The notes beneath the pieces are model-generated. The model was not told the DNA's origin. It saw nothing but the letters and a program-made list of their open reading frames with translations, and did no database searches. 64,000 nucleotides of DNA from Isoetes taiwanensis. Lineage: Eukaryota; Streptophyta; Lycopodiopsida; Isoetales; Isoetaceae. Made by a program: the position numbers and the translations under genes. Of the stretch, positions 1-11,086 are shown piece after piece. The stretch is taken from the NCBI GenBank assembly GCA_021234155.1, contig JAJEKV010000062.1, forward strand, positions 7,025,645-7,089,644, in the 5' to 3' direction. Numbering within the stretch: the first letter of the stretch is position 1; each line of letters begins with the position of its first letter.

Positions 1-400
1 GAGTGGTGATCGGCAGAACTCAATCCCCTGGGCACTTGTAGGCCGGAGCCACCTCTACCTCCTCCCCAGTAAAGTGAATGGGAAGTTTTGGTCACTGATG
101 ATGCATCATGACACCCTAGTTTTGGCCAAGTTAACTTCATGCCCGTGAATTGGCAAAAAGTGTCAAGAGCATCCGGTGACGTTGCATGTCCCTCCCGGAG
201 TATAGGCCATGAGGTTGACATCACAAGATATATGAGATGCCTTAATTGTGTGATGTATGAGATGTGTGCCCGCACCTCCATGTTCGAGAGCCAATCTTCC
301 AACCGATCAATGTATAGGCCAAAGAGTGTGGGGGAGAGGGGGGCAACCCCACGACCCAATGCTAACATCAATCGGTTGTGCCTAGCGTGATACGCCTCGA
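1..400 (-). pseudogene. LINE reverse-transcriptase remnant (LINE-C)
   Basis: Read on the minus strand from about 375 downwards, the DNA encodes PLSPTLFGLYIDRLEDWL, the block after the GxRQG motif of LINE reverse transcriptases. It is followed in shifting frames by DVNLMAYTPGG (the stretch after the catalytic YADD box, here destroyed) and DALDTFCQFTGMKL. Part of the GVRQGCP motif is deleted, and at least two frameshifts plus a stop break it. The window edge cuts it off. The motif style differs from LINE-A and LINE-B in this window, so it is probably another family. No function remains. Confidence 0.75.
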
Positions 401-479
401 AAGCATGCCCCGCATGCCTATATATAATTTATCGCAAGTCCGGAGGGTCCCCAGCCCAAATCGTCTCCCAAGAAGAACA

Positions 480-2624
480 TAAATCAGATATTGGCATCAA
501 CAAGAAAAATGAAGAAGTTAAAGGTTTGACTACTAATAATGAATTTGGTATATTTGCTAACATCTCTGATAATATTATAGATTCTATAGAATCTAATGAC
601 CCTACAAGAGAAAACCCTTTCTATTCTGTACGTGTGCCTCCTCCTAATAATATTAATCTCCTTTTTGAACCTATGGAAAATATCCAAAATCAAGCATATC
701 CATCTGATCTTATTGATCTCTCTTCTCCCATTGAGTATATTTTACCTTTTTTTACCAATGACTATGTTCATGCAATGATCGAAAAATAGTTAGCTAGCTT
801 GCAAGAAGATTTATTCATAGACAATAGTCCGATGGTGCAAAACTCTACGTTGGTGTTGGAAAGTAAGTCTGTCAGTGACTCTGTGGTCAATAGAGCAGAT
901 TTGGATCATGACTTTATAGCAGATGGAGATTGTGACTTTGTTATGGACACCCCTGAGAAATTGGTTAATTATGATATAGGGATGGACAATCCTTTCTTGA
1001 AGAGTCTAACAACTCCCAAGCAAGTTCTCTCTCCAATTCAATCGCCTATTGTTGCTAATAATAATCTAATGTGAAGTCCATGGATAATCAATTTGAAGAC
1101 ATGTGTTAATAAATGTTTGAATTTGTCTCTGGAGGCCTTTCCTCTTTTGATGAGAATTGCTCTTTAAATGTTCCCTCTTCTGCGATAAGGAAAATTGGGA
1201 TAATGATTTATACCTCTTAGAGCCTTTTCATTTCAGGCCTGTTGGTAAATCCAAAGGTAGGGGTAAAAAGAAATATAGCCTGCTGCCAATATCAGAAGTA
1301 GCAAGAAAAAAAAAAGAAAAATCTCGTTAGGCCTCTTCCTTCTGTCTTCTGATTCTCTGTCATCTACTTTATCCTGGAATTTAAGGGGTCTTAAGGGTGC
1401 ACTTAAAAGGAGACATGTTATCTCCCAGATTAAACCTTATGATGCTGATATTATCATGCTCCAAGAGCTTAGATTTCCTATCTTTGAAAGCGCTAATTTA
1501 GTTGATTGGATTTACCCTGGTATCTCTTCTATCTGGATTGAAGCTAATGGTACCTCTGGAGGTCTTTGTATTATTTCGAAATCTATCTCTTAATCCCATT
1601 TTTATAATAGTGCCAGTAGAATATGGCAGATTGCTATTTTTGAACTCAATAATGCTTCCTTCAGAATTATCAATGTTTATGCCTCCAGTAATTCCTTCAT
1701 TGGAAAGGATCTCTGGGAGGAGATAAATATATCCATTTCTTCTCAAATCATTGACAATTGGATAATAAAAAGGGACTTCAACAATGCTCCTAATTGGGAT
1801 CAGAAGCTTGGTAATAATCTGAACATAAATTCGTTTGAAAGGGACAGATAGGATTCTTTGTTATCTGATAGTTCCTTTCACATACTGCCTTTCTCTACTG
1901 CAAAGTTTACTTAGTTTAATAAAAGATTAGGTAAAGATAGGATCTTCTATGCCTTGGATAGATTTTATTTGTCAAATCCTGCTAATGTTCTTTGGGACAA
2001 CTATTATGTTACAAGTGATGAGGGCACTTCCATCTCAGATCGCCAACCCCAATTTCTCATCTCTGCTACTCTAGTCTTCTTGCCGAGATCTTCCAATATT
2101 CCTTATAAATTCAATTGTTCTCTCTTGAACTCTAATTCCTTTTGTGCTGACTTTAGTAAGTTCTACTCTGATCTTCCAAGGGTTCAAGTGAGAAATTCTA
2201 TAAATTCCTTCTATGCTAAGGCAATCAAGCATTGGATAAAAGGTTGATCAAAAGCTAAATATCTAGAAAGAAAGCTAGTAGGTCATCAGATCCGCCCTCC
2301 AAGATGAAGGTCATCTTGGAGGTCATTAGATAAAGCAAATGAAGGTCATTAGATCCACCCTCCAAGATGACCCTTTCAATGTGGACTTACAAGTGCATGA
2401 GGATAGATTAAAAGCTATAAAAAATATAGAGGAAACTAGAACTAAATCTGCTACTATTTGCTATAAGACATTAAGAATCTGGATCATCGGAATTCAAAGT
2501 TCTTTTTCAGACTGGCCAAGAATAGAATTTTTAAAAAAAGCATCACTCAGATTCTTGATGACAATGATGCTTGTAACAGCAAATTTCTCGTTTCTTCCAA
2601 TCTAAATACAATGAGCTTTTTTCT
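480..2624 (+). mobile_element. LINE-A, 5' segment (ORF1-like, linker, endonuclease)
   Basis: This is the left third of a degenerate L1-type non-LTR retrotransposon, interrupted at 2624 by the Copia element. Positions 526-1074 read in one frame with a single TAG and give an acidic, Ser/Asp-rich protein that could be ORF1. Positions 1210-1310 encode a basic linker (KSKGRGKKK) of the kind found before plant LINE endonucleases. The endonuclease follows from about 1351. Positions 2281-2371 contain a small local duplication around a GGTCAT...CCTCCAAGATGA unit. The true 5' end is not visible; 480 is an estimate. Confidence 0.65.
1351..2249 (+). pseudogene. LINE-A apurinic endonuclease domain, broken
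   Basis: The translation starts with LSWNLRGLKGALKRR and DADIIMLQELRF, the signature opening of the exonuclease-endonuclease-phosphatase fold in L1-type LINEs. Later come RDFN (degenerate GDFN) near 1775, DRFYLS near 1960 and SDRQPQFLIS near 2036, where an intact enzyme has SDH. In a live element this enzyme nicks target DNA to prime reverse transcription. Here several stops (for example after ISKSIS near 1590) and frame changes inactivate it. Confidence 0.75.
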
Positions 2625-3459
2625 TGTTGAGAATTCAGCTAATAAGTCATCTGCATAGTCTACCTATGAGAAGCAGTGGCAGTAGGTTAGACCAACTTGT
2701 TCATTAAGTTATCTGCATAAGTTATCTGCATAGTTATCTATGAGAAGCAGTGGCAGTAGGTTAACTTGTAGATTATCATGTAACCTAAAGTACAGGAGAG
2801 ACATTGAGTATATGTTAAGATGAGTAAATGTTGAAGATTGAATGTTCAATGTTAACATGGATGTTAAGGAAAAAGGAGTATTTTGTTAACATGGGAATTG
2901 TGGAGGAAAGTTTAAATGGAAAAATATGTTCAATGGTCGAAAAGCCGATTTCCAGTGTTTGTCCTGTGGGATATTATCGAAGAGATGACAAACCGAGATT
3001 GGAAAGTAAATCCAATCCCATAACTGCCGGATTCATGCGTATAAGACTGATGAACTAGCAGGAAATGATTAGGTAGGTTGGATCGAGCTGTAGGTTCCGA
3101 AGTGGAGCCATAATCTCTCAGTCAAAGGATCTACAGTAATCAGGTCAATGCCCAATGAATAGTGCTTTATCTGCTTCAGTTTTTAATGGTTTAGACCATT
3201 GCAATCATTATTGACAACAAGCTTATTGTCATAGGATATCTTTGAATGTATTCATAAGCTTTGATTGTAGTCATGAACTTGAAGTATGATCATGAAGTAT
3301 ACATGATGATTATGATGTATACATGATCTAGTGAAAATTAGTGACCATATCTTGGCTTTTCACTAGATCATTATTTGTATTCTATTGTTCATAAGCTTGA
3401 AGAATCTTGCTAGACATCAATATTATATTTATTGAGTTTATTATTCTCAAGATCTAACA
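2625..3459 (+). repeat. Copia 5' LTR
   Basis: The LTR is 835 bp, TG...CA, with its partner at 7672-8507. It starts directly after TTTCT and ends one base before the primer-binding site. A 76-codon open frame at 2828-3058 occurs unchanged in both LTRs; it is most simply LTR sequence conserved because the copies are recent, not a gene. Short internal near-repeats (AGAAGCAGTGGCAGTAGG) occur twice. Confidence 0.95.
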
Positions 3460-3460
3460 G

Positions 3461-3472
3461 TGGTATCAGAGC
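3461..3472 (+). other. Primer-binding site, initiator Met tRNA type
   Basis: TGGTATCAGAGC lies one base after the 5' LTR. It is complementary to the 3' end of plant initiator methionine tRNA, the usual primer for Copia minus-strand DNA synthesis. Confidence 0.9.
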
Positions 3473-3479
3473 TAGCATT

Positions 3480-4496
3480 ATGTCTAGCAGATTTGGAGCA
3501 AGCTTGCTCAACACTGTAGATGTGTATGCTGGAGGTCCTGGTTTCCAAATCTGGAAGGACGCTATAGTACATATCTTGGAGGTTGAAGACTTGTGGGATT
3601 TAGTGGATCCCCAAGGAAATGTTACTGCAGGGGTGCTGACCAGGTTTGGTTCTAATTCAGCAAGCTCTATTAATGCTGCAGATGCAGGTCAGACTTCACA
3701 AAGTGCAGGTGCAGGAGGCACAGCAGTGGGCAGTAGCTCTGGAGGTAAATCCTTGTATGCCAAAGCTAAGGAGGCTCAAGGAATCATATCTTGCAAGGTA
3801 AGTCCTACAATTAGGTTGAAATTGAGAGGGTTAAGTCCACGAGATATGTGGAAGTATATGCTTAAACACTATGAAGATAAAACATCCTCTCAAATTGATT
3901 TACTTGAAAATGAGCTAAGAGGATTAAAATTAGGAAAAGATGAGGATGACTCAGGGTTCTTTGATAGCTTTGATAACCTTGTAGCAGACCTTGCTGGAGC
4001 AAATGTAAATATCTCAGATAGAAGTCAAGTATTGCAAATATCCAGGGCAGTGGATAATGAAAATCTGGCCTTGTTCATTAGAAATACTTGTAGGTCAAGA
4101 GAGGAAGCAGAAAATTGTTTGAGAACCGAATGGGAACAAAAGAAAATATCAAGGCAACAGTCTAATGAACCTGACGTATTAGTTGTCAAGAAGAAAGTGA
4201 CTTGTTATCATTGCCATGAGCAAGGTTACTATAAAAATGAATGTCCCAAATTGAAGAAAGAATTTAATTGCTATACATGTGGGGGAAGAGGTCAGGTAGC
4301 CTCTAAATGCCCAACTCCAAAGAATTATGGGAGGGGAAGAGGAAGATCTGATAGCAGAGGTGGCAGGTCTTCAAATAGAGGAAAAGAAAGAAGCTATAAA
4401 AAAGCTTTTGTAACTGAAGAACATGAAGAAAAGTCTAAGGCAAATTCTGAAGATGAAGATGATGAGGTATTTAATGAATTTGCTATTCTTGACTAA
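3480..4496 (+). CDS. Copia Gag, open frame with damaged zinc knuckles
   Basis: The frame is 338 codons from ATG 3480 to TAA 4494. The N-terminal half matches the Copia Gag (UBN2-like) layout: FQIWKDAIVHIL near the start, then RLKLRGLSPRDMWKYML and LLENELRGLKLG. Two CCHC knuckles follow at about residues 241-275, but the histidine is lost in both: the first reads CYHCHEQGYYKNEC (Tyr for His) and the second CYTCGGRGQVASKC (Gln for His). A basic RGRGR/SRGG tail and an acidic end follow. Gag would form the particle and bind RNA; knuckle loss predicts poor RNA binding. The start follows the primer-binding site by 7 bases. Confidence 0.85.
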   Translation: MSSRFGASLLNTVDVYAGGPGFQIWKDAIVHILEVEDLWDLVDPQGNVTAGVLTRFGSNSASSINAADAGQTSQSAGAGGTAVGSSSGGKSLYAKAKEAQGIISCKVSPTIRLKLRGLSPRDMWKYMLKHYEDKTSSQIDLLENELRGLKLGKDEDDSGFFDSFDNLVADLAGANVNISDRSQVLQISRAVDNENLALFIRNTCRSREEAENCLRTEWEQKKISRQQSNEPDVLVVKKKVTCYHCHEQGYYKNECPKLKKEFNCYTCGGRGQVASKCPTPKNYGRGRGRSDSRGGRSSNRGKERSYKKAFVTEEHEEKSKANSEDEDDEVFNEFAILD

Positions 4497-7400
4497 ACTA
4501 AATCTAACAAATCTGATTATATGGTAGTTGATAGTGGAGCTGAACGATCAGTAGTGCAATCTACTGATCTTCTGAAGAATCTTACAAATGCAAATTCAAG
4601 AAATATACAAGTTGGTAATGGAGCTCTTCAGAAAATTCAGAGTAGGGGGTTGCTGCAGCTTGAGGATCTGAATGGTGACATTGTAAATATACAGAATGTG
4701 TTTTGTGTGCCTACAATAATCAAGAACTTGATTTCAGTTAGTCAATTGGTTGACCTAGGTTATAGGGTCACTTTTGACTCAATGCAATGTAATATTTTCC
4801 TCAAAGATGAATTGAAATTTCGTGCTACCAGAATTGGAAATCTATTTGCAATGAATAATGTTGTGAGCATCAATACAATCAAAGAAAAAGGGCTAGAATT
4901 ATGGCATAATCGTCTGGCACATACTAACAACAAAAATCTCAAGCATTTGATCAAACAAGGCTGGATATTCTGTGACAAAAACTCAGACCATTTTATATGT
5001 GAAGGATGTGCCTTGGGAAAGCTAAATAGATTACCTTTTACCAAAAGAAAGACCAGAGCAACTCAAGTGCTTGAACTGGTGCACACAGATCTTTGTGGTC
5101 CTTTGAATATTAAAAGCAGGACAAATAAAAGATACTTCATTACCTTTACGGATGATTACAGCAGAAAATGCAAAACTTATGCATCAGCAACCAAGTCATA
5201 AGCACTGTAAGCATTTAAACAGTTTGTAGTTGAATCTGAAAGACAAACGGGAAATAAACTAAAATGTATTAGATCAGATAGAGGTGGAGAATACCTATCT
5301 GATAAATTCAGTTTATATTGTTTAAAGCATGGCATTAAAAGACAATTAACATGCAGACATAGTCCTTAGCAGAATGGTGTGTCAGAAAGAAAAAACAGAA
5401 CAATATTGGATGTTGTAAGATCTATGCTGAAGCAAAGTGGTCTACCTAGCAACTTGTGGGAAGAAGCATTAAAAACAAGTGTGGAAATTCAGAATAATTT
5501 GCCCTAGCATTGTTGGAAACTTGCCTTGTTTGTTATGGAATCCTAATACAAAAGTCAATTTTGACAAGTACAAGGTATATGGATGTTTAGCATATTCTCA
5601 CATACCCAAAGAACTGAGGAAAAAATTGGATGAATTGGATGATAAGGCTGAGATTGGCTTTGTAGTAGGGTACGATGAGGAATCCAAGGGATACAGAATC
5701 TACAATCCAGAAAACAAAACAATTACTATTAGTAGAGACGTCTTGTTTAATGAAAATGTAATCTACAAACATAGATATAAGAAAGGGCATAAGGTTAAGG
5801 AGGAACATACTGAAAATAAGGGTGTGAAATTTGACATTGAAGAAGATGCTGGGAATAACCAAGATGTTGATGTGCAACAAGAAGATGTACAACAGGAAAT
5901 TGATCAACCTCAGCAGATTAATAATGAGAATCATGACAATAAGGAAACAACAGTCAGAAGAAAAAGGAAAAACACAAGTTGAAAGACTTATAGAAGAAGC
6001 AAAGTTAGGAGATTTACCATATGGCAGGGATGAACAAGGGAGGAGTAGAAGAAATATTACTAGTGATGAACCTGAATTTGAACAAATAATGGCCCTGCTA
6101 GAAGATGAAGATTTACCACAGATTTTTGAAGAAGTTCAGCAGAGTGCAAATAAAAGCAAATGGATAGCAGCTATGAATGAAGAGCTAAAGTCATTTACAG
6201 AAACAAAGACATATGAACTAGTTGACCTTGATAGCAGTAAAAATGTGATTGGAAGTAAGTGGTTATTCAAAATCAAGGAAAATCCTGATGGCAGCAAAAG
6301 ATATAAAGCTAGATTAGTAGCACAAGGGTATACTAAAAAAAAGGGTAAAGATTATGAAGAAACTTACTCCCCTATTGTCAAGCTCACAAGTATTAGAATT
6401 TTGCTTGCTATGGCTAATGAAATGAACATGGAAATACATCATATGGATGTTAAAACAGCTTTTTTAAATGCTACTTTAGAGGAGGAAGCATACATGAGAT
6501 AAGCTCCTGGGTTTGAGCAGGGAGAAAATAAGATTTGGAAATTGCACAGGGCAGTTTATGGATTAAAACAGTCAGTCCCCTAAGGAATGATATCTCTGCA
6601 TGAATCAGTTTCTACAAGAACATGGATTTGAAAAATTAAAAAATGATGGAAATCTTTATAGATTCCAACAGGAAGAATAATTTTGCATTATAGCACTTTA
6701 TGTTGATGATTGCATAATGATTGCAAACACCATGAATATTCTTAATGAAGCAAAAAGGATTCTGAAAAATAGGTTCCAAATGTCAGATTTAGGAGAACTA
6801 AAGAAATTCTTGGGTATAGAAGTCATTAGAGACAGAGATCAGAAATATATAAAGTTGTATCAGAAGACTCACATTGATAATATGGTGAGAAGATTTAATT
6901 TAGAGGATGCTAAAGTAGTGAAGATACCTATGACACCTGGACATGCACTTACAGCAAATTCACAAGACATGCCAAGTACAAACATGGAAAAAACACCATA
7001 CATGGCTTTAATTGGATGCTTACTGTATCTGGAAAATAACACCAGACCTGACATTGCATATGCAGTTAACATCTTGAGTAGAAGATGTCACAACCCTACA
7101 AAGAATCATTGGGAAGCAGGAAAAAAAGTGTTGAAATATCTCAAGGGAACATCCACTCAAGGTATATGTTATACTTCAGAAAAGTTAAAACTAACTGCCT
7201 ATAGTGATGCAGATTGGGGAGGTGATCTAAGCACTAGAAGGTCAACATCAGGGTATGTCATATTCTTAGGGAACAATGCCATAACTTGTAGATGCAAGAA
7301 ACAAGCAGCTATAGCAATGAGCTCTGCAGAAGCAGAGTATGCTGCTTCGTCATTGGTGGCTAAAGAATTAGTCTGGTTAAGGAGATTATTGCAAGAATTA

Positions 7401-7658
7401 AATTGTGCACGTGATGGAGCCACTGAAATCATGACATACAGTCAAAGTTGCATAGCTATAGTGAAAAACCCTGTTCATCATGATAGAACCAAGCACATAG
7501 AGTTAAATATACATTTCATACGGGATTTGGCAGTGCAAGGTATTATTCAAATGAGATATGTTGATACTAACAGTCAAATAGCAGACATATTTACTAAGGC
7601 ACTTGCAGAAGTTAAATTCAGTAAATTTAAAGAGAAACTAAATGTGTTGGACTTATAA
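4497..7658 (+). pseudogene. Copia Pol (protease-integrase-RT-RNase H), broken
   Basis: The protease motif VVDSGAERS is at about 4524, in the same frame as gag after a single TAA. The integrase HHCC region reads LWHNRLAH...CEGCALGK (4900-5025), followed by HTDLCGPL and FTDDYSR. The frame then has stops at 5199, 5208 and 5367 (SP*QNG for SPQQNG) and shifts near 5490 and 5970. Reverse transcriptase runs from WIAAMNEELKSF (6160) through KTAFLNATLEEE to a stop at 6500, with the YVDD box intact at 6699-6710. RNase H reads AYSDADWGGD and SSAEAEYAA (7196-7350), ending with DIFTKAL. All domains are recognisable, but the polyprotein cannot be made in one piece. Confidence 0.93.
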
Positions 7659-7671
7659 GCTGAAGGAGGAA
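7659..7671 (+). other. Polypurine tract of the Copia element
   Basis: GCTGAAGGAGGAA immediately precedes the 3' LTR, the position of the plus-strand primer in LTR retrotransposons. Confidence 0.75.
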
Positions 7672-8507
7672 TGTTGAGAATTCAGCTAATAAGCATCTGC
7701 ATAGTCTACCTATGAGAAGCAGTGGCAGTAGGTTAGACCAACTTGTTCATTAAATTATCTGCATAAGTTATCTTCATAGTTTACCTATGAGAAGCAGTGG
7801 CAGTAGGTTAACTTGTAGATTATCATCTAACCTAAAGTACAGGAGAGACATTGAGTATATGTTAAGATGAGTAAATGTTGAAGATTGAATGTTCAATGTT
7901 AACATGGATGTTAAGGAAAAAGGAGTATTTTGTTAACATGGGAATTGTGGAGGAAAGTTTAAATGGAAAAATATGTTCAATGGTCGAAAAGCCGATTTCC
8001 AGTGTTTGTCCTGTGGGATATTATCGAAGAGATGACAAACCAAGATTGGAAAGTAAATCCAATCCCATAACCGCCGGATTCATGCGTATAAGACTGATGA
8101 ACTAGCAGGAAATGATTAGGCAGGTTGGATCGAGTTGTAGGTGCCAAAGTGGAGCCATAATCTCTCAGTCAAAGGATCTCTAGTAATCGGGTCAATGGCC
8201 GATGGAATAGTGCTTTATCTACTTCAGTTTTTAATGGTTTAGAGCATTGCAATCATTATTGACAATAAGCTTATTGTCATAGGATATCTTTGAATGTATT
8301 CATAAGCTTTGATTGTAGTCATGAACTTGAAGTGTGATCATGAAGTATACATGATGATTATGATGTATACATGATCTAGTGAAAATTAGTGACCATATAT
8401 TGGCTTTTCACTAGATCATTATTTGTACTCTATTGTTCATAAGCTTGAAGAATCTTGCTAGACATCAATATTATATTTATTGAGTTTATTATTCTCAAGA
8501 TCTAACA
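7672..8507 (+). repeat. Copia 3' LTR
   Basis: This 836-bp LTR matches the 5' LTR, with about two dozen substitutions and single-base indels seen by eye, clustered in the first 130 bp and around 8120-8260. It ends CTAACA and is followed by the target duplication TTTCT. Confidence 0.95.
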
Positions 8508-9487
8508 TTTCTATTCAACCTAAATCTCCTTCTGTCTTTGAGAATGCTGAAATTTTGTACCTTGATCAATGATACTTCAGCTTGTCCTGATCTTATGGAT
8601 AATAACATTATTGCTAGTTCTACAGAAGGGGAAGCCTTTGCTATTATTAAAAGCTTTTTCAAAGGTAAATCTTCTGGTCTGGATGGTCTTCCTCCTAAAT
8701 TCTAACTTCACTTCTGGAATATCTTAAAGGATGACTTTATTCTGTTTATTTTTTTTTTTTTGGACTACTAATCACTTGCATACCTCTATCTCAAATGGTT
8801 TAGTCTCTCTCATCCCAAAAGTCGACTTCCCTTCTCATTTCTCTGATTGGAGATTCACCTTTCTATGTAAGGCCTCCTATAAAATTTATGCCAAGATCAT
8901 TGCTCTGAGAATCAGGCCCTTCTTGCAAGCTAATATAAGTTTGAATCGATCTGCCTTTCTTCTTAACAGATTCATTTTGAACAGCTACATTCTTGCCATA
9001 AAAGGATTACATTGGAACAAAGTAAGTGGCCAAGACTATGTTCTTTTTAAATTGGATTTCAAAAGAGACTTTGACACTATTTCTTGGGAGTTCATTGACT
9101 TTGCTATGACTAAAATTGGTTTTGCTTTGAAGCTCAGGCAATTAATTATTGGTCTCAATTCTAGAGCCAATTCTGCTATTTTGATTAATGGATCCCCTTC
9201 CAACTTCTTCCGTCTTCAAAGAGGTGCGAGACAAGCATGATCTTTAGCTCCTTATCTCTTTTTAATTCTTGCTGGGCTTCTAACCAAATCAGTGCTATAA
9301 CATAAACATCATGGTAATGTTGAGTGTCAAAAGTTGCCAGATTTTGATATCTCTCTCTATCCTTCAATATGCTGATGATACTTTCTATTTCCTCAAGACT
9401 GATGATGCTAATATGAATTCCTTCATGGGTATCCTCAATCAATTCTCTAATGCTTCTGGTGTGTATATGTTGTCTTCACGCTGTTGC
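8508..9487 (+). pseudogene. LINE-A reverse transcriptase, middle segment
   Basis: This resumes LINE-A after the Copia insertion. It encodes GKSSGLDGLPPKF, then NGLVSLIPKVDFPSHFSDWR, ASYKIYAKIIALRIRPFL, YVLFKLDFKRDFDTISWEF (palm motif A with its aspartates) and FRLQRGARQA. A stop follows at 9238, and the catalytic YADD box is at 9368-9379 (QYADDTFYFL). A stop near 8703 and the stop at 9238 break the frame. A second insertion at 9488 interrupts the next part (NASGVYML). Confidence 0.85.
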
Positions 9488-11086
9488 TGTGATGCTCCCA
9501 GAACATATACGGCACCCGGCCGTATACATACGGGGACTTTCCCCTCCCATGGCCACCATTCGCCATGAGCAGGGCCCTCCGTCTAACTCGGGCCATCTAT
9601 GGAAAGATGCTCGAGTGAAGGACACAGAGGGATCATTCGGCCCACGCCTTCAATGGGGCTCCTATGTCGCGGAAGCGTGAATACAAGGTTAGCATACAAC
9701 ATAATCATATCATAAATACCACCACGAAGAGTGGCACATCCATCCAACTGATAACAACAGAGAAGATACATTTAATACTAGAGAAAACACCCCCCAAACC
9801 CGTGGTTCTACCCCTACCTGGACTCGGTGAGGATCGATTGATCTGGCTAGGTCTCAAGAGATCGCCAGACCGAAGCTTGACATGGCGCTATCGGCATAGA
9901 ACATCTACTAGGGTTGTCCACTCCATCCGCCCCTTTTGTGCACACTTTGCGGTCCGGTCGAATCATGCTATGGCATCACTATAGCCTTCCTCCGAGACGC
10001 AGACTGGGTATCACCCTTCGAGCCCGCTCCGGGGTTCATGAAGCCCCGTCCGATGAGAGGTCGTGGAAGTGTCCCCTTCCGGGATCACGGCCCATGAGTG
10101 AGCTAGAGAATACGTGCCGCATCACGACCCCCGCATCCATACGGAAACTTACTCACCCTAAATCTACTCAAAGCACAGGGGTGCCCCATACGGGTCACAC
10201 CTCTCAGCACCCGTGGAGTGTCGGACCCATACCCGCCCTCACGTGGACCCGCCTATCGGGCCTAGCCCACTGTAGGAGTCCCGGGAGCCTTGTATGTTCG
10301 TGCAAGACCCCACCCCCACTTCCCCCACCCGGTCCCTTCTCGGTGCTAAGCAATTTCATAGCATCCACGACTCGGTGGTCTCTTGTGTGCATGTGCCACT
10401 TTAATTGGGAATTAAAGGAGCTACTAGGAGCATACTAAAGCATAAGGCATAGGGGTCTCTACCCCTCTAATCCCCTCAACTACGGAAGGCTAATTGTAAA
10501 TACTTTCATAGATTCATCCATCCATAATAAACATAATCCATAATTGAAATGTAGTCCTAATTATCAAAGAAGGGTTAATCCTAAGCTAGAACAACCAGAG
10601 AAGACTCAGAGAACTTGACTAAAGCGCTAGCCTTAGAGATATCAAACTAGACTGTCTACTAACCCGAATTTCGACTTGATCCATTATCATGGGGTGGCTC
10701 CATCTTCTAAGGCTTGGGTGTTTAGCAAACTTGGGCACTCACAAACAGCCTTGACAAACTTGGGCGCCAAATTGCTCCTCCCCGCTCGATTTTGGGGTCA
10801 AATGGGACAAGGTTCAATGTTGATGCCCCAAGTTAGCATCCCCATCTTTGGCCAATCGAGTTTGGCCAAGTGGCTGTTTCCTAATCCATCCATTATCCTA
10901 ATTAATCCAATTAGAGATTAATTCCTTAATTATAGGTAATTAACCTTTAATAATTAATTTAGCATAGCTAAATTAATCCCTTTTAGGTCAACCCCCTAGG
11001 TTAAAATACCCCATGGTGGTGTACCTCTACTGGGTGACGTGTCCGTATATTTATGCGTATACCGTATAAATACTTGGAACGTCACA
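9488..11086. mobile_element. Solo-LTR-like insertion, 1.6 kb, in LINE-A
   Basis: It begins TGTGATGCTCCC and ends GGAACGTCACA, flanked by the 5-bp duplication GTTGC (9483-9487 and 11087-11091). TG...CA ends, a 5-bp duplication and no coding capacity point to a solo LTR, left after recombination between the two LTRs of a full element. The outer 25 bp on each side form an imperfect inverted pair (about 19 of 25 matching, ending TATACGG inside). This also allows a TIR element, but 5-bp duplications with TG/CA ends favour an LTR. The interior is GC-richer than its surroundings until about 10450. Open frames in it resemble nothing known. Confidence 0.75.

Larger units (their letters stand above)
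2625..8507 (+). mobile_element. Ty1/Copia LTR retrotransposon inserted in LINE-A
   Basis: The element has two LTRs (2625-3459 and 7672-8507) that begin TGTTGAGAATTC and end CTAACA, a 5-bp target duplication TTTCT (2620-2624 and 8508-8512), a primer-binding site, gag, protease, integrase, reverse transcriptase and RNase H in Copia order, and a purine tract. The flanking LINE reading resumes on the far side, which confirms the boundaries. By eye the LTRs differ at roughly two dozen sites, about 97% identity, so the insertion is moderately young compared with its host LINE. gag-pol carries many stops and frameshifts, so it is non-autonomous now. The lineage within Copia was not determined. Confidence 0.95.

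Noticed and set aside
2828-3058. A 76-aa ORF conserved exactly at 7875-8105
   Set aside because: Both copies lie inside the Copia LTRs; conservation reflects LTR pairing, not a gene.
9664-10438. ORFs of 106 and 174 codons
   Set aside because: They fall in the GC-rich solo-LTR-like insertion, overlap each other in different frames and have no family motifs.
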